Shown here in pieces: positions 1-7,788 of a stretch of DNA of 9,829 nucleotides (the stretch's first letter is position 1; each line of letters opens with the position of its first letter). The translations under genes and the position numbers were made by a program. The DNA is taken from positions 1 to 9,829 of the forward strand of contig JBKJTT010000040.1 of NCBI GenBank assembly GCA_046590205.1. Direction: 5' to 3'. The notes under the pieces are model-generated. The model saw only the letters and a list, made by a program, of their open reading frames with translations, was not told the origin of the DNA and ran no database searches. This DNA comes from DATDEW01 sp046590205. GTDB lineage: Bacteria; Bacteroidota; Ignavibacteria; Palsa-1295.

Positions 1-1
1 C

Positions 2-1012
2 AGCTTTAATGCTGATGAACATTTGCTTATCCAAGAATTACATAGTGAAAGAATGAAAAGCAAAGAGTACCTCTCTCCGAGATTACCAAATGATTTATCA
101 GATGAACGAACGGATGATCTTTCTGACTTCTTTTCGATAGCAGATACACTCGCTGGATTTTACCAACGAAAAACGTTAAAGTACTTACGCGTCTTGTTCT
201 CTTGCGCCATGCTCGCAACGATGCTCTTCGAGTTTTATGCTTACATTCTTATTAATGAGCCGTTCGTCCTCGTGATTCTATTCTTGAATCTCTTCGTCGC
301 ATATTGCCTCTATAACTTTGTCGCTAAAAAACGATTTCAGGATAAATTCCAAGACTATCGTGCCCTTGCTGAAGGGCTACGCATTCAATACTACTGGAAG
401 CTCGCTGGTATAGAAGAATCTGTTGCAAATAACTACCTTAAAGAGCAACGCAGCGAACTTGACTGGATACGCCATGCACTGCGGAGTTGGTCAATCCCAT
501 TTTATAAAAAGGGGCATGTTCTTCAAGACTTATCAGTTGAGAGAAACAAGGAACGTTGGGATATAATCATGAATGGATGGATCAATGACCAGTACAAGTA
601 CTTTGCAAAATCATCATTCAGAGAGATAAAGCGGCTCAAAAAGATTAACAGGGTTGCCAACTTCCTTCTCATAGGAGGTTTCACGCTCATTGCTGTGAAC
701 ATGATCTATCACTGGTTCATTGGAAATAGCCAGCATGCTCTTATACTCTATATTGCGTCTATCTTCCCTATCGGAGCAGGTCTTCTGTTTGGATATGCTG
801 AAAAGCGTTCGCTTGCAGCACATGCAAGACAGTATGAAAAAATGTCTGCACTTTTTGCAAAAGCTAAACGACAACTCGAAGAGAGTCTTTCTCGAGATGG
901 ATTTGCTGATGCGCAAGAGATCATTTATGAGCTTGGAAAAGAAGCATTAAAAGAAAATGGTGATTGGGTCTTAACACATCGCGATAGACCGATAGAAGTG
1001 CCACTTGCATAA
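2..1012 (+). CDS. SLATT-like multi-TM membrane protein, 5'-truncated by window edge
   Basis: The reading frame is open from base 2 with no stop. The first possible start in frame is a TTG at 23, so the gene probably begins outside the window and this is its C-terminal ~337 residues. Counting from the TTG, hydrophobic segments lie at about 54-77, 80-99, 214-233 and 239-258, forming two hairpins of two TM helices each. Charged, probably helical stretches follow each pair. The C-terminal tail (E311-N-G-D-W315 then H319-R-D-R-P323) resembles the ending I associate with SLATT (SMODS and SLOG-associating 2TM effector) proteins; this is recalled similarity, not a search result. SLATT proteins are predicted membrane-perturbing effectors in nucleotide-signal-dependent conflict systems. 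Missing upstream residues could encode a sensor domain such as SLOG; this cannot be seen. The stop is three bases before the next ATG, so the two genes are almost certainly cotranscribed. Membrane localisation is solid; the effector role is inferred. Confidence 0.7.
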   Translation, partial: SFNADEHLLIQELHSERMKSKEYLSPRLPNDLSDERTDDLSDFFSIADTLAGFYQRKTLKYLRVLFSCAMLATMLFEFYAYILINEPFVLVILFLNLFVAYCLYNFVAKKRFQDKFQDYRALAEGLRIQYYWKLAGIEESVANNYLKEQRSELDWIRHALRSWSIPFYKKGHVLQDLSVERNKERWDIIMNGWINDQYKYFAKSSFREIKRLKKINRVANFLLIGGFTLIAVNMIYHWFIGNSQHALILYIASIFPIGAGLLFGYAEKRSLAAHARQYEKMSALFAKAKRQLEESLSRDGFADAQEIIYELGKEALKENGDWVLTHRDRPIEVPLA

Positions 1013-1015
1013 AAC

Positions 1016-4000
1016 ATGCGTTATACAACGAAATATACTCCCCCACTCCCTTCTGATGATAAAACACCAGAGATACGTATCTTCATTTCCTCGACGTTCC
1101 GTGACATGCAAGATGAACGTGAGTACCTTATTAAATATGTCTTCCCAGAACTACGAACTGTTTGTCGTGAGCGCGGTGTAGAGTTCACAGAGATAGATTT
1201 ACGATGGGGTGTAACGGAAGAAGAAGCCCAGCAAGGCAAGGTAGTAAAGATATGTCTCGATGAAATTGATAAGTGTCGCCCGTACTTTATTGGCTTGCTC
1301 GGAGAACGGTATGGATGGGTACCATCGCATGAGGATATCGTTAAGGACAAAGCACTCAATGAGGAGTATCCTTGGATCATAACCTCAGTTGACGAAGGAA
1401 CAAGCGTCACTGAAATAGAAATGGTCTATGGAGTACTTGATAACCCGGATTTTGCAAAACACTCCTATTTTTATACGAGAGATGTTAACATAACAAAACA
1501 AGAGTTTAAAGATACTAGTGAAATTGCTATTCACAGACAAAATGCTCTTAAAGATAGAATACGTCAATCTGGTTTTCCTATCCGTGAGAACTACACCTCA
1601 ATTGAGTCATTAGGTGAAAAAGTTCGTAGCGATCTACTGAAAGTAATTGAAGAAGATTTCCCGATCGCAGATGCACCATCACCATTAGAGCAAGAACGCA
1701 GAGTTCATGAAACATATGCTCTTACTCGACGAAGGGCGTATATTCCCCGTAAAGAAAATATTACAACTCTTGATTCGTTTGTATCAATTGAAAAACAACC
1801 GTTGATTGTTACCGGTGAATCCGGTTCGGGGAAAAGCTCACTTGTATCATATTGGGCACATGATTACCGAAAACGACACCCAGAGAGCTTCATCGTCACT
1901 CATTTTGTCGGGGCTGGTTCCTCGGGTACAGGACACGTTGGTATCATCCAGCGTATCATGGAAGAGATCAAAGACAGGTTTGATCTCCCTGATGATGTCC
2001 CCACAACTCCCGAATCTATTGAGCGAGAGTTTCCGAACTGGCTAGCACAGGTTCAACGTGAAGAGATGATCTTGGTTATTGATGGCCTTGATCGCCTGCC
2101 TCAAGAGTCACGGCACTTACGTTGGTTGCCAAAGTACTTCCCGCCTAATATCTCTGCTTTTTTTTCTGTAGATAAAAGCGATACACTTGTAGAGTTACAA
2201 GAAAAGGGATTTACAACTCTCGAAGTAAAACTTCTTGATGAAAGTGAAAGAGATTCTCTGATCGTCGGTTACCTCGGTCAGTTCCGAAAAGCTCTAAGCT
2301 TTGATCAGCGTTTAGTGATCATTGAGGATCCAAAATCTGCAAACCCTCTCTTTCTGCGTACCCTTCTTGAAGAATTGAGGATCTTCGGTTCATTTGAAGA
2401 ATTGGATAACCGTATTGCTCATTATATTTCTTCACGGAATACCAGCGACCTCTTTCAACGTGTCCTCGCAAGAATGGAGAATGATTATGGAAAGGATAGA
2501 CTTGAAAATATTCTTTCGCTAATTTGGGCATCTCGGCATGGTCTCTCCGAAACTGAATTGCTGGAAATTTCAGGTTTAAGTCGTCTTGAACTTTCACTTC
2601 TTCTGCATACCCTTGAGTACCAACTCATGCGCCATGACGGACTCCTTGGCTTCTACCATCAGTTTTTGCATCATGCTGTTGATGAACGTTACCTTTCCGA
2701 AAAAAATGAGCGGGAACGTGAGAAACAACAGCGTCTTCGTATTGCAGATTACTTTGAAAAGCAGGATACTTCCGCAAGAAAAGCCATAGAGCTTCCCTGG
2801 CAACTTCAAACGATTGGAGAAAAAGAACGTTTGCGTAAATGTCTAAAAGACATACCAATGTTTTTAGAGTTTTCTTCTGATGACAAACATTATGAACTTC
2901 TTGGGTACTGGCGAGATGTTGGCGATCTTGAGCTAATGGAGTCTGATTACCAGAACGAAGCAACTACCTTCTTCAAGGACTTCCCTGATCCAACTGAGGA
3001 GTCAATGACCTATGATTGTTTAGGGAGATTCTTCCATGGGAGTGGAAGGTTCCAAGTATCTGAAAATTTCTATCGAATCACACTGCAGCTCAATCAAACT
3101 ATTTATGGTATAGATCATCTGACAACTGCAGAGACCTCCTACCTTTTAGCGATGCTGCTCAAGGACAGAGGAAATTACAAAGAAGCAGAACCGCTTTATC
3201 TTCGCTCCTTTGAAATTCGGGAAAAAAATCTTGGTCGAAATAAGCTTGAGGTTGCACAGTGTCTATTTCACTTGGGACGAATCCATCAAGAACAAGGAGA
3301 TTATCTTAAAGCAGAATCACTATTTAGGGACGCTCTAAATATACTGCTGTCATCAGTTGGGGATGATAATCAAGAGACAGCCAAGACTTACAATAACCTT
3401 GCAATACTTTTACGTGAGCAGGGCAATTTCAAAGAAGCAGAATCCTTTTTTAAAAAATCGATTGACATTGCAAGTAAATTATTGGGCAAAGATCATCCCT
3501 TGCCAACACAATTTAAGATGAATCTTGCACAATTGCTTCATTTGACGAAGAAAATGGATGAAGCAAAAATTTTATTCGAGAAAGTTCTATCTGTTTTTGA
3601 AAAGACATTTGGCAGGGAACACCCTCGAACAGCTGAGGCACTAGATAATCTGGCTATTTTTCTCAGAGATATCGGTAACTTTGAAAAAGCACTTGAACTC
3701 TATAAAGAGACACTTGTGATCTGGGAGAAACTTGTAGGCGATAATCATTTATACACTGCTACAACCCTTAACAATCTTGGCGAAGTGTTGATGGATATAG
3801 GTAATTTTGATGAATCTGAAATTTACTATACTCGTTCTCGGACTATTTTTGAAAATCTCATCGGTAAAGGACACCCATATACTTCCCATCCAATTCATGG
3901 GTTGGGACTTGTGAGCAGGAAAAAAGGTGACTTCAAACGTGCAGCAAAATTCTTCAGGCGGGCATACGAAATACGAGAGAAGACATTTGGTGCTCACCAT

Positions 4001-4123
4001 GAAACACTTGAAGCATTGAATGATTATATCTCAGTAGTTGAAAAACTTGATGAACCTAACCTATTAACTACTCTTAATGATCGTAAACTTGGGATTGAGG
4101 AACAACTTGTCAGAGACTCTTAA
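1016..4123 (+). CDS. DUF4062 - STAND NTPase - TPR protein
   Basis: A 1035-residue, probably cytosolic signal-transducing NTPase. Residues ~20-155 form a DUF4062 domain: R21-I-F-I-S-S-T-F28, D61-L-R-W-G-V66 and L95-G-E-R-Y-G-W101. A P-loop NTPase of STAND/NACHT type follows, with Walker A G267-E-S-G-S-G-K273-S-S and Walker B ending in D356-G-L-D359. A helical/winged-helix-like region includes G545-F-Y-H-Q...E557-R-Y-L560, a pattern shared with TEP1/NPHP3/NWD-type proteins. Residues ~664-997 hold about eight TPRs with a 42-residue period and kinesin-light-chain style G-N-F/Y-x-x-A and G-x-x-H-P signatures. There is no signal peptide or TM segment. In known STAND proteins the repeats sense or scaffold, the NTPase oligomerises and the N-terminus signals or executes. 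The ATG at 1016 is three bases after the upstream stop, implying coupling to the membrane protein. The domain calls are strong; a defence role is inference. The 3' end overlaps paaD by 14 bp. Confidence 0.93.
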   Translation: MRYTTKYTPPLPSDDKTPEIRIFISSTFRDMQDEREYLIKYVFPELRTVCRERGVEFTEIDLRWGVTEEEAQQGKVVKICLDEIDKCRPYFIGLLGERYGWVPSHEDIVKDKALNEEYPWIITSVDEGTSVTEIEMVYGVLDNPDFAKHSYFYTRDVNITKQEFKDTSEIAIHRQNALKDRIRQSGFPIRENYTSIESLGEKVRSDLLKVIEEDFPIADAPSPLEQERRVHETYALTRRRAYIPRKENITTLDSFVSIEKQPLIVTGESGSGKSSLVSYWAHDYRKRHPESFIVTHFVGAGSSGTGHVGIIQRIMEEIKDRFDLPDDVPTTPESIEREFPNWLAQVQREEMILVIDGLDRLPQESRHLRWLPKYFPPNISAFFSVDKSDTLVELQEKGFTTLEVKLLDESERDSLIVGYLGQFRKALSFDQRLVIIEDPKSANPLFLRTLLEELRIFGSFEELDNRIAHYISSRNTSDLFQRVLARMENDYGKDRLENILSLIWASRHGLSETELLEISGLSRLELSLLLHTLEYQLMRHDGLLGFYHQFLHHAVDERYLSEKNEREREKQQRLRIADYFEKQDTSARKAIELPWQLQTIGEKERLRKCLKDIPMFLEFSSDDKHYELLGYWRDVGDLELMESDYQNEATTFFKDFPDPTEESMTYDCLGRFFHGSGRFQVSENFYRITLQLNQTIYGIDHLTTAETSYLLAMLLKDRGNYKEAEPLYLRSFEIREKNLGRNKLEVAQCLFHLGRIHQEQGDYLKAESLFRDALNILLSSVGDDNQETAKTYNNLAILLREQGNFKEAESFFKKSIDIASKLLGKDHPLPTQFKMNLAQLLHLTKKMDEAKILFEKVLSVFEKTFGREHPRTAEALDNLAIFLRDIGNFEKALELYKETLVIWEKLVGDNHLYTATTLNNLGEVLMDIGNFDESEIYYTRSRTIFENLIGKGHPYTSHPIHGLGLVSRKKGDFKRAAKFFRRAYEIREKTFGAHHETLEALNDYISVVEKLDEPNLLTTLNDRKLGIEEQLVRDS

Positions 4124-4592
4124 AGTGGTCGAACGGCTCTTTGCAATCAAGACATTTATATAATGCCTTACATGCTGTGGAGGCATGGTGAGCGATTTCT
4201 ACCGTATTTTCAGAACCGCATAAAGGACAAAGTATCACTTCTGATTTACCTGCGAGTAACTCTATTTCGATTAATGGCTTTGGTGGAACGATGCCATAAG
4301 AATTCAGCCGCTCCCTTGCGGCAGGGTTAATCCAATCTGTTGTCCAGGCAGGGGAATATACGAGCTTTACATGCACATTGCTGATTCCCTTTTCAAGCAA
4401 ACTACTCTTTATGTCATCTTCTATTACCTTCATCGCAGGGCAGCCGGAATAGGTTGGCGTGATAGTCACGGTACAAGAATCACCAAGGACATCAACATTT
4501 CGCAATATACCAAGATCAGCGATAGTGATAACCGGAATTTCAGGGTCAGGAATTACTGAAATGATAGAATATATTTCCTCACGTGATAGCAT
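4110..4592 (-). CDS. paaD: Phenylacetate-CoA epoxidase accessory protein PaaD
   Basis: A 160-residue member of the MIP18/DUF59 family with the PaaD C-terminal Cys-rich module. Visible motifs are D16-P-E-I-P20, T45-P-T-Y-S-G-C51-P-A-M54, and C122-x2-C125 with C147-x2-C150, a likely zinc-ribbon-type metal site; C141 lies between them. PaaD is needed for phenylacetyl-CoA epoxidase activity and, like other MIP18-family proteins, is thought to act in Fe-S or metal-centre assembly rather than catalysis. I chose the ATG at 4592: its A is the last base of the paaC stop TAA (TAATG), a classic coupled arrangement. A GTG two codons upstream is also possible but gives a longer overlap. Length matches the family. 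The gene ends the paa operon, and its 3' end overlaps the converging STAND gene by 14 bp, leaving no space for a private terminator. Confidence 0.95.
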   Translation of the reverse strand: MLSREEIYSIISVIPDPEIPVITIADLGILRNVDVLGDSCTVTITPTYSGCPAMKVIEDDIKSSLLEKGISNVHVKLVYSPAWTTDWINPAARERLNSYGIVPPKPLIEIELLAGKSEVILCPLCGSENTVEIAHHASTACKALYKCLDCKEPFDHFKSL

Positions 4593-5350
4593 TACCACTT
4601 TGCATCAGGGTATGCACGCGGGAGGTACTGCATCTCTGATAATATGAAGCCGAGATACTCGCTGTGAATCCCTTTCCTGCTACCTGTCTGCATAAAGCCA
4701 TCTGTGGGACGTTTAAGAGTTGAAGCAACTATCGTCTCACCGACTCGCTCATTCCATTCTGATTTCAGAACTTGTAGGTCAACAGCAATCCCTCCCTTGA
4801 TAAGGAGTTCATCAACTTCATCCATCTCGAAAAGCTCGTCTGTGAACATCCAGAGTTCATCAAGTGCAATTTGCGTTCGATTATGGCTTTCTTCAGTACC
4901 ATCACCTAAACGATACATCCACTGCGTTACATGGCGAACATGGTACTTCGTCTCCTTGATAGCTTTTCCGGCAATACCTGCTATGGTAGCATCACTCGAT
5001 TTTGTCAATGCTTCATAAAGAGGAAGGTCGAAAGATGAATAAAGAAGTTGACGAACTATCGTCGTTGCAAAATCTCCGTTCGGTTGCTCGGTAAGTAAGT
5101 TATTATAGAAGTTGCGTTCGCTACGTTTGAAAGCTAAGTCATCCTCACTCCTTCCTTTGCCCTCAACTTCACCTGCATAACGAAGCAATGCATCAGCTCG
5201 ACCAGTCAGGTCAAGAGCAATGTTCGTCAGCGCAAGGTCTTCTTCAAGATACGGAGCATTACTTGACCACTCTCCGAGTCGGTAGCTCAAGATAAGAGCA
5301 TTGTCACCAAGACGTAACAGATAATTGAATAACGCTTCTTGCTGTATCAT
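4592..5350 (-). CDS. paaC: 1,2-phenylacetyl-CoA epoxidase structural subunit PaaC
   Basis: 252 residues, close to the usual ~250. The protein is helical and ferritin-like, opening with a helix at L7-W28 (L-R-L-G-D-N, then S-Y-R-L-G-E-W28), followed by L35-E-E-D-L-A-L-T-N-I-A-L-D-L-T-G50, and ending in P-R-A-Y-P-D-A-K-W. In the characterised E. coli enzyme PaaC is the structural partner of the catalytic subunit PaaA; the heteromer with PaaB carries out oxygen-dependent epoxidation of phenylacetyl-CoA in the cytosol. The ATG at 5350 is one base after the paaB stop, and its own stop is shared with the paaD start, so translation along the operon looks coupled. An AAGGAG lies about 15 nt upstream, further than an ideal Shine-Dalgarno. 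No anomalies were seen. Confidence 0.95.
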   Translation of the reverse strand: MIQQEALFNYLLRLGDNALILSYRLGEWSSNAPYLEEDLALTNIALDLTGRADALLRYAGEVEGKGRSEDDLAFKRSERNFYNNLLTEQPNGDFATTIVRQLLYSSFDLPLYEALTKSSDATIAGIAGKAIKETKYHVRHVTQWMYRLGDGTEESHNRTQIALDELWMFTDELFEMDEVDELLIKGGIAVDLQVLKSEWNERVGETIVASTLKRPTDGFMQTGSRKGIHSEYLGFILSEMQYLPRAYPDAKW

Positions 5351-5351
5351 C

Positions 5352-5648
5352 TTAAAGACCTACTGCTCCTTCAGGAAGATGATAGAATGTCGGATGGCGA
5401 TAGACTTTGTCGTTTGCAGGGTCAAAGAATGAGTCTGAATCGTTAGGGTCAGATGCGACAATCTCATCCGCACGCACAACCCAAATGCTTGTCCCCTCGC
5501 TGCGGCGCGAATATGTATCTCTCGCATTTTGCAATGCCATCTCTTTATCAGAAGCATGAATGTTACCGACGTGCTTATGAGGGATGCCCGGATTCGCCTG
5601 CACGAATACTTCCCAAAGTGGTAATGACTGTTCTTTTGCTTGACTCAT
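5352..5648 (-). CDS. paaB: 1,2-phenylacetyl-CoA epoxidase subunit PaaB
   Basis: A 98-residue protein of normal length for PaaB. It shows W12-E-V-F-V-Q17, then H24-K-H-V-G28 followed by A-S-D-x-E-x-A-x-x-N-A-R-D, and a strand with I55-W-V-V-R59, all typical of this small alpha/beta subunit. PaaB is required for the epoxidase and is thought to link PaaAC units and help interaction with the reductase; it carries no metal ligands of its own. It sits between paaA (3-bp gap) and paaC (1-bp gap), confirming an operon. The start is ATG at 5648 without an obvious Shine-Dalgarno. Confidence 0.94.
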   Translation of the reverse strand: MSQAKEQSLPLWEVFVQANPGIPHKHVGNIHASDKEMALQNARDTYSRRSEGTSIWVVRADEIVASDPNDSDSFFDPANDKVYRHPTFYHLPEGAVGL

Positions 5649-5651
5649 TGC

Positions 5652-6599
5652 TTATGCCGCTAATTTTTCTCTTCTAGTTTGTTTCTCTGCGTAGGCCATC
5701 GCTGCTTCACGTACCCATGCGCCTTCTTCGTGCGCTTTGATATGATGAGCGATTCGCTTTTTATTACACGGTCCGTTTCCGGCAACAACGCGATTGAACT
5801 CATCCCAGTCTATTTGACCAAAATCATAATGTTCGCGTTCTTCATTCCACTTGAGGTCAGGATCAGGTATTATTAAACCAATGATATCTGCTTGTTGGGC
5901 AGATTTATCAATAAAACGCTGGCGAAGATCATCGTTTGACTCACGCTTGATTTTCCACTTTGCTGCTTTCGATGAATGTGTTGACTCTGCATCATGCGGA
6001 CCGAACATCATGATGGAAGGCCACCACCAACGATTGAGGGCATCCTGTGCCATCTCTCGCTGCTCTGGTGTGCCTGCTGACATGTGAGCCATTATCTCAT
6101 ACCCCTGTCTTTGGTGGAAGCTCTCCTCTTTGCAGATACGTATCATCGCGCGAGAATACGGACCGTATGAATTGCGCTGAAGAGATATTTGATTGATGAT
6201 TGCAGCGCCATCAACAAGCCAACCAATAGCACCCATATCTGCCCATGTTAGTGCAGGGTAGTTGAAGATACTTGAATACTTTGCCTTACCTGTTTGAAGT
6301 TGGTTAATAAGGTCGTCGCGTGATGCGCCAAGTGTCTCGGCGGCACTGTATAGATACAATCCATGCCCGCCTTCATCCTGTATCTTCGCAAGGAGGATAA
6401 GCCGAGCTCTCATGCTTGGGGCACGGGAAAGCCAATTTCCTTCGGGCTGCATACCAATTATTTCGCTATGTGCATGTTGGGATATTTGGCGGATAAGATG
6501 CTTCCGATAATCATCCGGCATCCAATCCTTTGGCTCTATTTTCTTATCGGCTGCGATAAGAGCATCAAAACGTTCTTGAAGTTTTACTATGTCTGACAT
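5652..6599 (-). CDS. paaA: 1,2-phenylacetyl-CoA epoxidase catalytic subunit PaaA
   Basis: The 315-residue diiron catalytic subunit, which with PaaC, PaaB and PaaE converts phenylacetyl-CoA, O2 and NADPH to the ring-1,2-epoxide, the committed step of aerobic phenylacetate breakdown. The carboxylate/histidine ligands expected from the E. coli protein can all be placed: E46 (H44-S-E46), E76-x2-H79, D130 (L-V-D130-G) and E159-x2-H162 (E158-E-S-F-H162). Their offset from the E. coli numbering is a steady 3-4 residues, so the active site looks intact. The start is ATG at 6599, giving M-S-D-I-V-K, with an A/T-rich leader and no clear Shine-Dalgarno. An 81-bp gap separates it from paaE, the only sizeable gap in the operon. 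It is not truncated and shows no frameshift. Confidence 0.97.
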   Translation of the reverse strand: MSDIVKLQERFDALIAADKKIEPKDWMPDDYRKHLIRQISQHAHSEIIGMQPEGNWLSRAPSMRARLILLAKIQDEGGHGLYLYSAAETLGASRDDLINQLQTGKAKYSSIFNYPALTWADMGAIGWLVDGAAIINQISLQRNSYGPYSRAMIRICKEESFHQRQGYEIMAHMSAGTPEQREMAQDALNRWWWPSIMMFGPHDAESTHSSKAAKWKIKRESNDDLRQRFIDKSAQQADIIGLIIPDPDLKWNEEREHYDFGQIDWDEFNRVVAGNGPCNKKRIAHHIKAHEEGAWVREAAMAYAEKQTRREKLAA

Positions 6600-6610
6600 A
6601 GTCGTTGTTA

Positions 6611-6658
6611 AGATTTTTATACAGCACGATAAAACACCGATTTGCCTATAAAAAATCT
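6611..6658. repeat. Imperfect inverted repeat between paaE and paaA
   Basis: AGATTTTTATA (6611-6621) is mirrored by TATAAAAAATCT (6647-6658), with one extra A in the second arm and a 25-nt spacer. It sits in the 81-bp gap (6600-6680) of the paa operon. It could be an operator, an mRNA structure ahead of paaA, or a chance match in A/T-rich DNA. I see no convincing promoter hexamers or G+C-rich terminator stem here. Confidence 0.3.
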
Positions 6659-6680
6659 GATATTTGATGATAAACCCCGA

Positions 6681-7751
6681 TTACATCGCCTGGTCGTAGT
6701 CAACGACAAGCGTATCCGTTAATGGTCTTGATTGGCAGGTAAGGATAAATCCTGCTTCAAGGTCATGCTTTGTCAGAGCAAAGGATGTCTTCATGTGAAC
6801 ATTGCCCTCAATGAGCTTTGCTCGGCAAGTAGCACAAGTACCGCTTTGGCAGGAATAAGGGGCGTCAAGCCCATGACGCATAGCCGCTTCAAGAACTGTC
6901 TCATTCGGCAGCATATCTACTTCATATTCATCGCCGTCTTTGGTAATAATAGCATGTGCATTCTGCGCTAAGACTACCTCTTCTTTCTTCTCCTCTGTTG
7001 TGGCTGGTGCACTGAAATACTCAATATGGATTCGCTCTTCGGGAATTTGCAATTTCTTGAGGACGGTCATTGCATTATCCATCATCGGAAGCGGACCGCA
7101 AATAAAGAACTCATTATCGAGGTTCAGCCCTACATAGTTTTCGACGAGCCCCAAGAGTTTCTCCGTGGTCATAATTCCTGTCAGAAGGAGAGGATGATCT
7201 GCCGGTGGCTTATCAATGACATACAAAACCTTTAGCCGCTCTTTGTGTGCGATAGCAAGCTCATCTATCGTGCTGCGAAAGATAATTGACTGCTCGTCGT
7301 TATTTGCGTAAAGGAGGGTAACTTTGCTTTCCGGCTCGGCGAAGAGGACACTCTTGAGAATAGAGAGCATTGGTGTTATACCACTGCCTCCTGCTATTAG
7401 AACGTAATGCTTCTTATGGGCAGGATTCATCTGGGAAGTGAATGTACCCATTGGAGTCATTACCTCGATCATATCGCCGAGAGTGGTATTCTCATTGATA
7501 AAGGTCGAAACACGTCCGCCTTTGACCTTCTTTACCGCTACTCTAAGCTCCCCAATCTCGTGTGGGGCGCTGCAAATGCTATAGGAGCGACGTATATCCT
7601 CCCCATCGAAATGGAAGCGCAGAGTAAGGTATTGTCCCTGTTTATACCGGTACTCCTCGGTAAGCTCGGGAGGGACAACAAAGCCGATAGAAACGGCATC
7701 TGCCGTCTCGCGGGTAACATCTGTAACCTGTAGGGTATGGAATTTCGTCAA
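6681..7751 (-). CDS. paaE: Phenylacetyl-CoA epoxidase reductase PaaE
   Basis: A 356-residue flavin and Fe-S reductase that passes electrons from NADPH to the PaaA diiron site. It has an N-terminal FAD domain (R54-R-S-Y-S58), an NAD(P) domain (G121-G-S-G-I-T-P-M128 and C218-G-P220), and a C-terminal plant-type 2Fe-2S ferredoxin domain with C301-x4-C306-x2-C309 and C339. All four cluster cysteines are present and length fits the family. The start must be TTG at 7751: the frame is closed by TAA about six codons upstream, no ATG follows in the N-terminal region, and M-T-K-F-H-x-L-x-V from the TTG matches the usual PaaE beginning. It is first in the operon, 126 bp from a divergent gene, so the operon promoter should lie in 7752-7877. 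Confidence 0.96.
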   Translation of the reverse strand: MTKFHTLQVTDVTRETADAVSIGFVVPPELTEEYRYKQGQYLTLRFHFDGEDIRRSYSICSAPHEIGELRVAVKKVKGGRVSTFINENTTLGDMIEVMTPMGTFTSQMNPAHKKHYVLIAGGSGITPMLSILKSVLFAEPESKVTLLYANNDEQSIIFRSTIDELAIAHKERLKVLYVIDKPPADHPLLLTGIMTTEKLLGLVENYVGLNLDNEFFICGPLPMMDNAMTVLKKLQIPEERIHIEYFSAPATTEEKKEEVVLAQNAHAIITKDGDEYEVDMLPNETVLEAAMRHGLDAPYSCQSGTCATCRAKLIEGNVHMKTSFALTKHDLEAGFILTCQSRPLTDTLVVDYDQAM

Positions 7752-7788
7752 AGTTCTGGCGCCGTAAAATTAGTGGTGCTATTAACAA

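Noticed and set aside
1021..1410. 129-codon minus-strand open frame opposite the DUF4062 domain
   Set aside because: It is opposite a strongly supported domain, has no recognisable motif and a Ser/Arg-rich composition typical of antisense frames.
2625..2963. 112-codon minus-strand open frame opposite the STAND protein
   Set aside because: It lies wholly within a confident coding gene and shows no domain, signal peptide or leader.
3008..4010. Tandem DNA repeat or CRISPR-like array in the 3' part of the STAND gene
   Set aside because: The periodicity is at protein level (42-residue TPRs). The DNA units are diverged, and no identical short repeats with spacers occur here or elsewhere in the window.
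4704..5018. 104-codon plus-strand open frame inside paaC
   Set aside because: It is antisense to paaC and very Ser/Arg-rich, as expected for a shadow frame.
6600..6660. Sigma-70 promoter for paaA on the minus strand
   Set aside because: A TATAAA is present, but no acceptable -35 hexamer lies 16-18 bp upstream of it.
7407..7733. 108-codon plus-strand open frame inside paaE
   Set aside because: It is antisense to the FAD/NAD(P) domain of PaaE, whose motifs are clear; no independent support.
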